Below are positions 15,630-34,270 of a DNA stretch of 64,000 nucleotides, in pieces. Numbering within the stretch: the first letter of the stretch is position 1; every line of letters starts with the position of its first letter. Under the pieces are notes generated by a model. The model was not told the origin of the DNA, made no database searches, and saw only the letters and a program-made list of their open reading frames with translations. The translations under genes were made by a program, and so were the position numbers. The DNA lies in NCBI GenBank assembly GCA_949318235.1, contig OX439130.1, positions 41,796,040 to 41,860,039 on the forward strand, in the 5' to 3' direction. This DNA comes from Ecdyonurus torrentis (Eukaryota > Arthropoda > Insecta > Ephemeroptera > Heptageniidae).

Positions 15630-17548
15630 TAACGTTATACATTACAATAAAAACAAAATCATCACAACAATAAGGAAATATTTTGATGGCTGTTAACTTT
15701 CTGGTATTTCCTTTTTCCATGCATGTTATTCTTATTATTATTTTTGCCATCACATTGACAGTGCCTTGAGGCATGTTTATTTTTATTTTATCTTTCTCAT
15801 AATATATAGTTTAAAAATTCATAAAATATCTCCTCAAGTAATATTATACATGTTGTTTTCTATAATAAATTATATAAATAGAAGAAATGAAAAGTATATT
15901 GACATATATGTTATAAAAGTAATTGATAATTTTGTGATTTATTTACTTTTCTAAAATAAAAAGAGGAAACTTTTTTTTTTCTTTCTTACAAGCTGTTGAA
16001 AAAATAAAAAAATAAAATGAATTTTTGTTTCATAACTTTTTCTATTAAAAAAAGTAAATATGATTTATACATTTTCACTTTCAAAGTGTGCAGCTGTGGT
16101 ACTGCACTATATTAAACTTCACCAGTAAAACTTTTTTTCTCTTTTTTTTGTCAAAGCTATATTGAATTAAATGTAAATTCATTATGTTTTGTACTTTACG
16201 TAAATTATGGTACAAGATATTGTAAGGAAATGAGGTCAAATAACATTTTTCTTACGCGAGAGTGGCGCCAAGTTTATTGCATTATTATCTTTAAATGTAT
16301 TATTTACTTTACTGTCATCTTGAAAGTGCATAGTTTATACAAAAGATAAGCTTAAAATGTATATGGCTAAGCCTTCTATTATTTATTAGTTACATGTCTA
16401 AAAAAAATTATGAGAAAATGATATATTAATTTTAAAATTTACATATGAGTATGAATTCAAATTACAATTTATTTACAAAGTGATTCTATATAATTTGTTT
16501 ATTTTTATTTATTTTTTTTTTGTTTTTGTTTTTTTTTTTTACCCTAAGTTCTACAACACAGTTTTAAATTTAGTTTGCTTCGTATATATATATGAAAACA
16601 AGAGTGATCTCTTTATTTAAATACAAGAAGAGAATGAAATACAATTCAATTTAAGATAAAGTCGCAGTTTTATCAAATTCCACAAAATGTTTCATTGCGA
16701 ATAAAAAAAACACAACAACTTGAAATGTAATTTGATTTTTAATGAATTCCCAGTACGTGCGGTTGTTTTCAAACCGAAAAATTTCATTAGTTTTTTTTTT
16801 CTTCTTGTTCTTCTTTTTTGTATCAAAAATAAAACGAGTTTTTATTTTTTACAGTATTTATTTTTATACATATCAAGAGTAACAAATAAGATAAGAAATT
16901 TAAGATGTGTATAGTGAAAAAGGAAAATAAAAAAGAAGTTTTCAATTTATTTTTATATAAGTGCAGTGCAAATAGAATACAGTCTGGAATTTGAAATTGG
17001 CATTTTCTCTACTTATTATTTTTTTTTTTTACAAAATTTGTAAATTTTTAGAACATACATTTTATTTTCCTAATATATGATAAAATTTGAAAAAAATAAT
17101 AAATTAAATATTTCATACATTTCTTAAAATGACTCATAAGATCAGTGTGCTGCAGTGGTCAGAAGAAAAATATAATTTGTTGTATTTATAACTAAGAATT
17201 ATTTCTTTGCTAAAGTTATAATCATAAAAACGAAAAATTAGAACGGTGGGAGAAGGAAATGAAAAGTTAACTTTCAAAGCAACAAGCAACATGCAGAAGA
17301 AGTATTTGAATTGAACCAATGCATCATCTAAGCTATCACAAATATTTTCAAACATAAAACAAAATGGACTGGAAATTAAATGAATTTTAAATATACAAGA
17401 GAGACTAGTGAAAAGTTCACCCATATAGAGTTCAATATTAAAACATGTTTTACTGTGGTGTTGTTTTGAAAAAAAAAATTCCTAGTTGGGCATACAGACA
17501 GGCATATTGGGTAGTACCTGCCACTGTACAAGTTTTAAAAAGTATTAC

Positions 17549-17553
17549 CTGTA

Positions 17554-17600
<47 letters not shown>

Positions 17601-17627
17601 TATATATATATATATATATATATTATA
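17549..17627. repeat. (AT)n microsatellite, interrupted
   Basis: Two AT runs separated by ACACATT. It lies just beyond the 3' side of the SINE-like element on the minus strand and may be that element's tail. Confidence 0.9.
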
Positions 17628-17639
17628 TTGCTTGAAAAA

Positions 17640-17873
17640 CGGGGCAAACGTGTCATGCGAATGAATGTACCGAAATGAAATGAATAACCTGCAATTTTAG
17701 TGATGCTTTTTAGTCTATAGTTGTGCAGGTTTTTCATTTCCCTGCGGTACCATGGTTGTTTTCTTGAACCATGCACCACAGTTGGGTTAAAACCCGAGAT
17801 AGCGGCTTGGTATCGAACACGGATCTTCCTCTTATTTAATGTAAACTCTCTCCACTAGATCATGGGCTCGGTA
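17640..17873 (-). mobile_element. tRNA-derived SINE-like element
   Basis: Read on the minus strand from about 17873, the sequence has the two internal RNA polymerase III promoter boxes of a tRNA head: an A-box-like TGATCTAGTGG (17862-17852) and a B-box GTGTTCGATACC (17820-17809), at tRNA-like spacing. An unrelated body follows, ending near the (AT)n tract. No intact cloverleaf, so it is not a functional tRNA gene. The 3' boundary is approximate. Confidence 0.5.
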
Positions 17874-20412
17874 TATAATGTGATAGAAATTAAAAGGTCA
17901 GACTTTGATCCTGCCTGCCTTATGTATTGTATTAAAGTTGAAAAAAAAAGTTTGAGTTAAAGCTTTTTGTTATATTTAAATTAAATTATAAAATTAAAAG
18001 GTTTCTTTTTATTTAATCAACTTAAGTTTGCAATTTTGTTTTGTCACGAAATACATAATCAATACATTTACATCTTCATTAAAATACACGAAACAAAGAG
18101 ACAAAACTCACAGAGAAATGTAAGTCAAATTCTCTGAAAGTATTCTATATTATTACCGATCATCATATATGTATGTATAAAAAAAAATCAGGACTATATA
18201 AACGAGAAAAATTACCATATTATTAGAACAAAAAACAAATTTTCTAAAGAAATTTTAATCAAAAACCTTTTTTGTTACGATATATGAGTAATATATAAAA
18301 ATATAAGAATATTGAAGCATTTTGAAATAATTTTTATATAATAATATAGCTTTAGAAATATAACTGTGGCATAAAATAACATAACAGTTGTGGAAGTATG
18401 AGAGGTTAAAGGGCATACTCTTTTTACAATATCACTTTCTAAATTATTATTACTGTAATTGAATCTTTCTTCCTATGTCTATAAATCTATTACAAAAAGT
18501 TATATAAAGCGTTGAATTCACACGGTTTCAGTTTATGCAATTTTTATCGCTAAATCCATAAGGATAGATTATATTATGCCTGTAAAATTGTGTTGTACTG
18601 TTGGGTACCAATAACGTAAAGTTGTGAAACGTGAAGTTTGCATAACAAAGATAACTTTTGGTGACCCAATTTTCAAACACCCTTTCATAGTTTTTAAAAT
18701 TGTATTATTTGCATAAATAGTCCGTCTATAAAAATTGGCACCTGTCCGTTAATTAATTGGCTCAATGTTATGAAATTTCTGTATAATAAAATCTATATAC
18801 AGAAATCTTTAACAAGAGCCATTTCAAAGAGTTTATACAAAAAAAAACTAATTGCAAGTGTCAAAGGTATCAAGCTCTCATATGAATGTAAAAATATGAA
18901 ATAAAAATATTTTAATTTAAAAAAATAACAATATTGGAAATTTTACTATAACAAAAATCTACTTATACAATAAACTATTTCAATCACATTTGTTCTCTAT
19001 TATATTTATGCGTTGATGCTAAAACATTTAAAATAATTTAATCAATTATAAAATAGACTCAAAAAACACAACAAGGTTGTTATGAAATGTCATTAAATTC
19101 TATTATACTGATACTCTTGCAACCACAATACACACTGTTGTTAAAGATGAATACTAGAAAATGAGACAAAAACCCTAATAACTAACATTTATCGTGCTTG
19201 TGATATTATAAATAAGTTGCAAACTAAATTACTACATCACTGTTTTTGATTTTGTTCTTATACAAAAAAATATGTTTAAAATTTAAATCCAACACCTATA
19301 TAGAAAAGTTTTTGCTGTATTGTTATTGTTTTCATTTTTTTTCCTTTGCTTTACAAACAAAAACAATTAAGAAGCTTATACTAAAATAAGTCTACAAACT
19401 TTAAGAGTTGGATGTGAATGAGCCATCGTTTTTTGCAGCATTAGTATTTTGTAAGAGAATTTCAAGATATACGAAGACGAAAACCAGACTATGAAATTCA
19501 AAGAAATCTTAGGGTGATAATAAATATAAATAGTCACTCACATTTCAGTATAATAAAAAAATAAAAATAAAATTAATAATAACAATAATTGCACTGTGAA
19601 AATAAAACACTGTACTTTGAATTTAAAATCAATATAATTATAAATCAAACAAGATAAGTTTTTTTTTCTAGTGTTTTAATTTTATTTTTATTTCCTATTC
19701 TTCCTAAAGTTTGTAAAAGTATTTTACGTTCTATACTCTAGTTATTAAAAAAACTCTTTATTTACCTAACTCGCACCACAACTTATCACTGTTTATAAAA
19801 AAATATGTTTATCATCATAATGTCTCTGTTATATTATTATATTGAAAAATGGCTTCAGAATTATCTCATATAAACTCTTAATGAATATAAAAAATAATTG
19901 CAAAAGTATGTGTACCTATATTTAAGACAATATACAACCATAATTAAAATACTTGATGAAAATCTATTTTCCATTGCACAGAGAAAGTTTAAGCAAAAAG
20001 TAATTAATTCTAAACAAGCTTAAATTTTAATGCATTCTAAATTATATAGTATATTATTGCACCCTTGTTCTTGCTATTGATCTTGCATGTATTAAGTTGG
20101 TATTTAGGATATTTTTTTTTGTTATCTATAAAAACTATATTCCCGAGGTTTGAATTACCTATAAGATTGTAATTTTGTCTTTTAATTAGTACACACACTG
20201 TAAAAGAAAATTATAATTATAAAATATATAAATTACTAATTTGATTAAAATATTGCACATAATATGATTGCAGTTCATGTTAGAAGTTATTCTTCCTCTG
20301 TTATAGTAATTCTATATGTAAAGCACCCGTTACATGGATATTGAAGTTTCCTGGCCCTTCGACCCAACTTCATTACTGGATGTTGATAATGCGGGCGCGG
20401 GGGAGGCCAGAG

Positions 20413-24879
<4,467 letters not shown>

Positions 24880-26015
24880 CTGTCAACATAAATCAGAAAA
24901 AAATCTCAGGTGTGAAGTCAATAATTAATCATAATCATAAAATATGTACAGAACACTTTGAATTCAATTTCTAAAACAGAGCTTTTAACGCCTACCAGAT
25001 AGGCAACTTTTTGAGCTTGCAAGCAATCCATGTTGCTTTAAACTTAACTTTAAGGCGTTAGTCTGTCAAATATTTAGGCCTTCAATTTGTCATTAATTAT
25101 AGTATTGGATAATGAAAACCTACGCATCATATAGATTAATAAATGAGATAAATTTCAATTATAAACGTGCTATATTATTTAATTAAATTAACTTTTCGTC
25201 CCTGAAACACTAATAAACATTAAACAATTTTATTACAAATTACAATACGCGAGAACATTAAACCACAACAAGGTTTCAAATAAATTACTAAGAAAATCAT
25301 AAAATGACTTGTGATGGCATAAATAAGTAATCAAACAATCGCCCATGTTTATGCCTTCACTTCATTTTCTCATGCTAAATACGTGACAAAAAATAATGTG
25401 TTTATATTATTATTATTGTTATTGAAAAATAGAAACATTAAATTATCTTCTTTCTATTTTGTTTTTCAAGAAAATATATTCAGTTCCATCTAAAATGACA
25501 GAAATAATAATAATAAAGCGGTTGACCTCATTTTAACCTTCAAATTGAAATAGAAGAATGTCATTAATTAGTATACAAAATGTACTTATTTCCTTCTTGT
25601 TATTTTACTTTGACCTATAATTTTAATTATAAAGTTTAATTACATATTTATACATATTATCATTCTTTTTAATTAGTAAATTTTAATTTACATGGAAACT
25701 AAATTTAATGTGGAAATGGTCTCTTTTAATTGTAGACAAGTGAAAGGACCCATTTGTTTATATTGGTCCACCTTTGATGGATATGAAATATTTTCTTGCA
25801 TTTTTTAATGTTTTTAATATTATTACTATTTTATTTATATTTAAAGATTCAGATTTTCAAATAAAACTCTAATATAAACGACAAATATCGTATATCAGAA
25901 TGTTAAGGTTAAATATTAGTAGTTTCACCATAAACAGATCACAGAATGACAATGAATAAAAACTATAATTAATATAATTATATTGTGACTATAATAACAC
26001 ATTAAAACTACTTAC

Positions 26016-26145
26016 ATGGTAGTAATGAACGTAGAAGATACAATTCATAAGCCAGAGCAAAAATTGCTAGTAATACCTCATTACTACTCTCACTACTTCA
26101 ATAACTCAATATGTACCATATTTCTGAAAATCTTTTCATTTTATA
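26016..26145 (-). promoter_or_regulatory. Candidate proximal promoter and 5' UTR exon of the Yellow gene
   Basis: Minus strand: CATATAAAATG gives a TATA box at 26145-26139. About 125 bases downstream a strong donor, CCAT|GTAAGTAG, ends a possible non-coding exon at 26016. Splicing to the acceptor at 24879 would remove 1.1 kb and place a stop just before the ATG. No convincing initiator is seen, and an alternative, more distant first exon exists at 34077-34238. Confidence 0.25.
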
Positions 26146-29109
26146 TGAAAAACTATGATTCCAAAATATGAGGGAACTATGACGTAAATCAGGGAATCAT
26201 TTACGTACTTTTCAATAAAGTAGTGATTGTATTTAATGTAATTCTGTAAGGTTATTAACTTTTGTATTGGTTGTAAATGCGGGTGAAACAAAAACTCACT
26301 GTTAATGGGGGTAAATAAAAATTATCGCAAATATTAAAAAGCAATAATAATCTAAATATAACTTTAATTACTCATTGCTACAATATTTTTCCTCTTATTG
26401 TTTGCTTTCATAGCAAATATTTTATTTTTCTGTTCAAATAGTAAAAATGTGGTAAACGTATCGAAATGTTAAATTATAAACTAATATTATAGTTTTTAGG
26501 AAATGTTATAATGTTTTTTTCTAATGTGACAAATATGTATATTTTTAAAAAATGCGTGAGAAATGGGACATTTAACCTAGAAAACCTAGGTTACATTTAA
26601 TCTAGGTGTATGTGCATGTTATACATTTTTTTTTTTGACAGAATATTGCACTTTTTGTAACTTTTAAATTTACAAACCTTTTCCTTCATAAACAATTGAC
26701 ATTATTTCTCGTAATTATTTTTAACCATAACTATTTTCTATAACATTCTATTATACTATTCACAACATTTTCATCATATTCAATAGTAATATACATTTTC
26801 TCTTGCTATAGATTAGATTTTTTGCTGCTCCATTGAAATAACGGTGTTTATTCATTCAGAGTGTATGAAAGTTCAAGACAATGACCAACTGACTAACATT
26901 GTTATAAATGCACTCGCGAGTTGCAAGGCAATCTTGCGTGACCATCACGTGGTTCTACAGCTCGCGCGCTCACTCACTCACTCTTTATATTTATATCTTA
27001 CTAGAAAACGCACGCTTGCAAGCTACTGCTCATAACCCAGAAAATTATTTTTTGTTCGTAATTTTGACAAATCTGACATTTCGTAAAGAAACTTTATTTG
27101 GCTGCAATTTTAAACATTGAAATATTATGTAGTACTATGATATTTATTTATTTAATAACCATTTGAATCAATCACTGAAATACCTTTCATCCGCCAATAT
27201 ATATTTTTTATATTAAAATAATTATGAAAATGCTCTCTTTATTATTTAAGGTTCACCCTTTAATTAAACATTGTTTCCAAATTTCATGGAACAATGGACT
27301 ACAATAAATTCCTATAGTAAAAGTAAAGGGTATGGAAACTCCATATTTATACTATATAGATGAAAAATTGTAATTGGACAGTTAAATTATTATTCATATC
27401 AAAAATAAGGGGAGGGGGAGCATTAAAGAAGTTTTAATGAAGAAAAAATAATACAATAAAGCAATTTTATCATACTCTACATTTTTTCAGACCAAATCAT
27501 AATCATTTTATTATTATTATTATTAACAAGGAAAAATTACAATCATGGTTTTAATAAAAGATTTTAATATTAAAAAAAATAATGATAACCACGGATTGTC
27601 TTCATGCTATTATCCTGGGGAAAAGTAATGCTTATGTACTGTAGTACCTTCTTGTCTCGGGAATCCCGTAGCATGCAAACATAATAATAACTTTTCAATT
27701 TGAAATAAACCGAGGGAAAATTACTATGATGATGAAGATTATTGCGTTGCAAAATGAACCGAGAGATGAACGTGCAAGGTTAGAGGTCATTTTTTAATCA
27801 TTATAAAAGCAATTAAACAAATATTTCAATGCAGGTGGAAATTCCAAAATTAAACAAAGAACAAACTGCCATGAAGTTAATTAGCAATTCAATGCGTTGA
27901 CGCAATTCAGCAGTTTCTTCCGTATTTTAGTCATCTTTCCTAACATTCAACTCATCCAATTTAAAACAGTTTTCTTTATAACGTAATGCACAAATACGAC
28001 GAGAGAAGAAAATAATTGACATAATATTCATCTTCATTAAAAATTGTGTAATAAAAATCATCCATCAAACTATGTAATGTTGAAAATCCGTTAATCGTAA
28101 TTCTTACATTTTCTTTCATCATTATGATATAAAAATAAATCAACCATAAAAACACATTTCTACAAGATAGTGTATGTGGAATAAATGTCTATGCCTTATA
28201 ATTATATCGGGGGTTAATTAGACATGGTTTTTAATTGTTAAAAATTCTTTAATTAAAGAGTAATAATTACGCTCAGTTATTTGATAGAATGCCCATTCTT
28301 ACCTCATTCAAAGTTATTTTGGTTTACATGTCAGTTTTTCAACAGTTTTTTAAACCACATTTGTTAGTAATTAGCCTGGCAATTTCTTGTAATTTTTATA
28401 TACTAATTTGGTATAAATGTTTGCTTTTAATTAAACATTAAATCTTATAAAACATTTTAATGTATTCCTAAATATTTAAATTACAAATTACAAAGATTTG
28501 CTTGAACAATCTTCCCATTTCAAATTATTACTAACAAGCTACTATAAAAAAATAATAAGAAATAAGAAATTTTAAGTGAAAATTTTACATTTTAATTTAA
28601 CACTTTAAATGTTTATATATAAAAAATTCTACTGTAAACATGAACTTTAAATTAAACAGAGAAAAAACTTCTACTTTCGCGTCTTATGCATTCTATATTG
28701 CAGTAATATTGCATTTTTTTTTTAAATCTTGCAACTTTGTTCATGAGAGTGAAAAGAAATAGATTTTTTTACAATACTATTACGATAAACTAATGAACCA
28801 GTAGAAGTGTTTGATAATTATGTATTTTTTGTTAAATAAAAAGTTGTCCCAAATAATCCTGTCATTGACCTTGGCCTTGGCCATCATGAACACCTTGATA
28901 TTCAAGTAAACATGCACGGGAATACCACATTAATAAATTCACACACATGAATATATTTACTTTTTGATGTCACACTGTGTATTAATTTAGCATGCTTGTA
29001 CTGCTGGTTTATTTATCACATTTTTATGATTGTAAAGTTTTAGCAAAGCTCCGGATATGTAAGGGAATCATGGAAATGTCATGCATATTTTATTTATTTA
29101 TCTCACGGT

Positions 29110-29110
<1 letters not shown>

Positions 29111-29161
<51 letters not shown>

Positions 29162-29165
29162 GGGG
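29111..29165. repeat. Poly-A (43) followed by poly-G (12)
   Basis: A run of 43 A followed directly by 12 G. Could be a retroposed tail junction or a slippage product; assembly length uncertainty is likely. Confidence 0.9.
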
Positions 29166-29687
29166 ATTTAATATTTCCGATTGATGCTGTTTGTATAATT
29201 TGTCAATTAATTTTACAGGTCTTTCAAAGTACTTTTTATTTAGTGATTCTTACCTTAACATGTTAATTATTTAAGATGCTATCATAAATTTTAACCCATA
29301 CGATCCCAACAATTCAAAAAACAACACTCATTTCTTTGTTATTGCATTATCTACTTATACCTTTATTGTGTGGCAGTTATTTAATATAATATCCCTCTGT
29401 TTCAAACCATTTTTATATATAAATTTGTATTTACATTCGTTATTGGATGTACTATGTCCTATGCACGCACAGTTGGTAGCAGAGAGAGAAAGAGAGAACG
29501 CAAAACAAGAAAGAGATGAACAATAAATAAGATATGTTTTTTTCTTTTCCATATTATATTGTAATGTTTACTTTTTTTTATTGGTAAGTTGAGATATGTA
29601 AGCTTTGTTGCTTAATTCTACGCTATCTCAAAAATATTTTTAACATACCGGTTTAAAAACGTGCAACGAGATACATCTAATTATTAT

Positions 29688-29775
29688 ATTTATTTCATCC
29701 AAAAACAGGCTTGCGCTTAATACATTGGAAATACACACAGTACATTAATTATAATAATCATTATTATATTATTAA
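29688..29775 (+). repeat. Dispersed repeat, copy 1
   Basis: Shares with 39858-39950 the series TTTATT, CCAAAAACAGGC, AATACATTGG and ACACACAGTA in the same order and orientation. Unclassified interspersed repeat; termini not defined. Confidence 0.45.
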
Positions 29776-30875
29776 AGAATAAAATGCTATATAACATTTT
29801 GTAAAGCAATCTATATACGCATCTACATTTTTGTTACTATTATATTTGTCTGAAAATTTAAACAAATTTACTCAATAATTTTATAAAAAATATTCATAAT
29901 TAGCTATAATTTACACAAAAAAGGACGTATATAAAAAAACAACTTAAACATCAACATTGTTACAACGTGCTAGACGTTTGAAAATTGCAACACTGAGAAG
30001 CTGTACTATACATAACAAACCAGTAATAAAGAATATTATACAACAATAATGATACATACATTATAGTTTACGCTACTATATTTTACTGAGAAACTCTTTA
30101 AAATTACACAAAATAATAATAACAAGACTTTTTGTATTAATTTACAACTTACATAAAAATCACAAAAGCAACACAAACTGTAATTATTTTAAATAAAAAG
30201 TAATTATAACTAGGAAGATTATTATTAAAAATAATGCTTTCATGACTCTGCATCATAAAATTTTTTATTTCAATTTTTTTTTAAACGTAATTAATGTAAT
30301 GAATATGAAAATTTTAAACCATGTAAACGTTCAACTCAAGGTTATTTTATATTATAAACGTAGTATAGTTTATGAAAATAAAATATTATTTATTATTAAA
30401 CAAAAACAAAAATTGCGTAAACATTAGATAAGATTGAAATCACCTTAGGTTTTGATCTTTATAATAGATTAAATGATTTATTATCTATATAAGTTTGAGA
30501 GTCCTTCTTAAAAGTGCGAGCCGCATAGTAAAAATGATCAACATTACGTAATACACCAACTCCTTGTTTGTTGGTGTTTATGCATAAAATTTAAGAAATT
30601 AAATTTTTTGTATATTTTGAATTAAATGTAAGAAAAAAATGTAAGTGTATAAAAAAAAATCCACTCATTTTTTTAAGTGTTACCATAAAATGTGATGTTA
30701 AATCAAAAAATCAGGTATAAAAAAGAGCTTAAAGAATATTTTTTAAGTTGTTTGAAATAATAATGTGTTAATTATTTTATTTTTGTGAAGCTTGAATATT
30801 TATAAAAGCTAAAAATTTAATTTTAACGTAGGTATATATTTGTATTTAAATATAATGTATGTAATTTATGCATTA

Positions 30876-30880
30876 TATAC

Positions 30881-30971
<91 letters not shown>

Positions 30972-30972
30972 T
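30876..30972. repeat. (AT)n-(AC)n compound microsatellite
   Basis: About 80 bp of AT units passing into (AC)7 at the right end. Confidence 0.95.
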
Positions 30973-32036
30973 ATTTTTTTCCAGTAAGAAGATTTTTGTT
31001 TTGTTTTTTCATCTAAATAGATGATTTAATGCGTATATTTTATGTATTAAAAGAAAAAACGCTTTACATATTTTAGTAAATTTATTTAATAAATATTTAT
31101 AAAATATATTATAATGTATTGATTTTATTAATCATAATTTTAACGTCAATTTAAGTCAAGTCATCATAGCTCATGGCGTTATGTTTATTTGTCATATACG
31201 AGTATAATATGTAATTATATAATACATGTAAGTATATAGCCTCTAGTGGCCTCTTTTGTGGCTTCTAAATAAAATCGATCTATTTTATTATTGTTGATAG
31301 TAATTTCTATATCATTTTCATAAAGCATTTTGCTAATAATCTATCGGAAAACCTGTCAAAGTTATTGTGAATCGTTAAATATGATTAAATAACGATACCT
31401 GTATAAAACTGTTTGGAATGAAGTAAAAATAAAGAGACAGTTTTAAAAGTGACGTATATAACATGCAATTGAGAAAATTAACAGAATATAATTATTAAGT
31501 CAGGATATTATATGTTTCTTTTAAACGGTTAAAAAAATAAGAAAATTTATGACAGATTACAGTTAAAAAATATTATAAAATAAACAGCTTGTATATTGAT
31601 TTTTTTTTTAATAATACCGGTTTTGCGTATCACATCAATAATTATATTAAAACCATTTAAGCGAAAAGGTTAAATAATTTCATAGTTAATGCGCATAACT
31701 TTAAAGCAATGAATATCATTTTGCATTCTGCAGTTGACGTTTTATTTGATTGCGAATGCCAAATCATCATCAGTCAACAAGAGGTTTTTACACTGAAATA
31801 AATATGGGAAAAAACTAACTAAATATTTGAATTTGCTGTATATTAATATATTAAATAAACAATACGCATCATTCAAATTTTTATTTACTCATCTTTTCGT
31901 TTGCTTTTTTATTAAAACAAAAACAAACAAAAAAACAAAAAAAGTAGCCCCTCCCTATAAAATAACTCACTCGCCAAAATTTATTATTATATAGTTACTC
32001 CATGGAACACTTAATTTCATATTATATTCATTATTG

Positions 32037-32090
32037 AAACTTAAAAATGGTATGATGAGTTATGTAACTCATCATACTATTTTTAAGTTT
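32037..32090. repeat. Near-perfect 26-bp hairpin with 2-base loop
   Basis: Arms 32037-32062 and 32065-32090 pair over 26 bp with one mismatch (G opposite A's complement), separated by TG. The loop is too short for a microRNA precursor. Confidence 0.8.
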
Positions 32091-32865
32091 ATATGTAAAA
32101 CATTAAATTAATGCATTATAATTCATGCATATATTTATTGTAACAAATATTAGCGCAGCATAACAATAATAAGTGGCACCTCTGTGTATAACTCATAAAA
32201 CAGACAACAAAGATTTAACAAAAAAAAAAAAAAAAAAAAAAGACTATAAAATTTATCCCTAAAATTTAGAATTAAATTGGTTTATACTTTATAATAGTAT
32301 AATTACATCTTATTGCTGTACAGTATAATTATAATAAATTATTAGCTTACATTACACTAATAGCCTTTTCAGAGGGATCAATATTTTGCACCATGAAATA
32401 AATTTATTTGATTTCATGGAAATTTAATGGTTTTTAAATGGAGATTACAAATTTATTTAAAATTGAAAACATTGCACCGTGTGAACATGACTTAACAAAA
32501 GCTGTGACAATTTAGAAGACTCTTAAACATATCGTAATACATTAATTTTCTCAGTGTAGGTCATGTAAAAGCAGCGAATGACATAAAACTGATTATGCAC
32601 AGCATCCTTGCTGCTGATTAATGTCACAAAATATCCACAAGTGTCACTTTTACTCTTCAAAATATAACATCTGAATACGAAATACTGTCACTGCATACAA
32701 AAAAAAAACATGTAACATGGAAATTACTGTATTTATCATTCGCAAAAACGTCATATAGCTTAATTTATTGTAATAATTATTTTAATATTTCTTGCAATAT
32801 TAATTCCATTCTGTAATAATTTATAATTTTGAATGTAAATTTATGACAATGGAGAAATTTCTACT

Positions 32866-32868
<3 letters not shown>

Positions 32869-32899
<31 letters not shown>
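32869..32899. repeat. (CT)n microsatellite
   Basis: About 15 CT units. Confidence 0.9.
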
Positions 32900-32902
<3 letters not shown>

Positions 32903-34076
32903 GTGCAATTTATTTAAATTGGAATTAATAGTCATTTGGAATTATAAAACTATATAAATTGTGATTAACGTCATTTTTTATTCTTTCAGATATATTTTAT
33001 CATATAGTTAAGTTTTTTATTTTATTTTTTTACTAAATTATTATCGATTTAAATAACAATGAGAGTCATTGTAAGTTAATTTAAAATTAATGTAATAACT
33101 TTATCTTCAAACTCAATGGAACTTGTCATACATATTTTTTACTAAAATATAGTTAAATATATTCACATTTTTAAATGAAAAAAGTTTCCATGGTAGATAT
33201 TTGTCTTTTGTAATAAAAAGAAGAAAATCATGCGAAACAAAAGCTATAAATTTTCACAACATTTGCCGAGATTGAAAAGATTAAGTTACTAAAATTTATT
33301 ACTCGTCTTAAATGCGAAAAGGACCATACTTACAATTACTTGTGCGCAGAATTGGTTTAATTACTTCTATAAAACAACATTATTTGTAAAGTCTGTGGCA
33401 ATGTAATTAGTTGTTGCTTCCTTATCTTTTTGATGCTGCTTTATAACAAAAGATTACAAAAAAAAAAAAAAAAAAAAAAATGTAAAGAGCTATAGAAAAC
33501 TGGCCCAAACAGATTTATATTCTTTTCCTAGATTTATTTCTTCTATTATTTATTAAAATGTTTAGTATTATTTTTATTAAAACATCTTAATAACTCATTA
33601 TAGTTGCTTGCCATTTTTTAAAATATTTTTTGCAACTTGGTTAATTTTGTCATTTTATTAATCAATGAATTTTATGTTCTTGCCTTATATTTGTTCAATT
33701 ATGTATTATAATTTGATAAGGAAACAACACAAAACACATGCATTAACAGCAAAATTTTCTCGTTCTTTAACATTTGTCAAAATAAATAGAAAAAAAGCTG
33801 GTGGAATAATTATGTTACCTGAGTTCATAACATATAAACCTGAGAAAAAACTTGTTCGTTTTTGTCAAAAAATAAAAATAAAAAAATACTAATTCTGTAC
33901 GTGAGATTTGCGGTATTAATACGGTAATAGGAACGTTGAATATTTTTTGTTAATATATTATCACAGACTTTACATTAACATACAGTATAAGAAAATGTAC
34001 TAAATCTTAAAAAAAAGAAAAAACTTAAACAGTATGGAAATACGAGTTTAAACTATATTTTTGTTGAATGATATAC

Positions 34077-34270
34077 CTGTGACAGTTTTGTATCCACGTG
34101 GAGACGTCGTAGGTTGTGACTCAGGCAACAATCAGAGAGAGACTAACAGCACGGAGACCACGGCGGTCGTGTGTCCACCACCGCGAGTTCTTGCAGTGAA
34201 GCCTTCAGGAGGAAGCTTGACTGACCACACACTCCACTGCGCCCACCATCATCCCCACCAATTTATTATA
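34077..34270 (-). promoter_or_regulatory. Candidate minus-strand promoter plus non-coding first exon
   Basis: A roughly 190-bp GC- and CpG-rich island in AT-rich DNA. On the minus strand it shows TATAATA (34270-34264), a possible initiator GCAGTG with A at 34238 (32 bases downstream), then a donor CACAG|GTATAT ending an exon at 34077. No long ORF lies in the exon. The next minus-strand acceptor with a start codon is the Yellow gene (24879), so this may be its distal first exon. Caution: on the plus strand CCTGTGACAG could equally be an acceptor, and a 71-codon plus ORF covers the island. Confidence 0.35.

Noticed and set aside
17809..17862. Functional tRNA gene on the minus strand
   Set aside because: A and B boxes are present, but the acceptor and anticodon stems do not pair; a SINE head fits better.
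32037..32090. Hairpin as a microRNA precursor
   Set aside because: A two-base loop and near-perfect arms do not fit an animal pre-miRNA.
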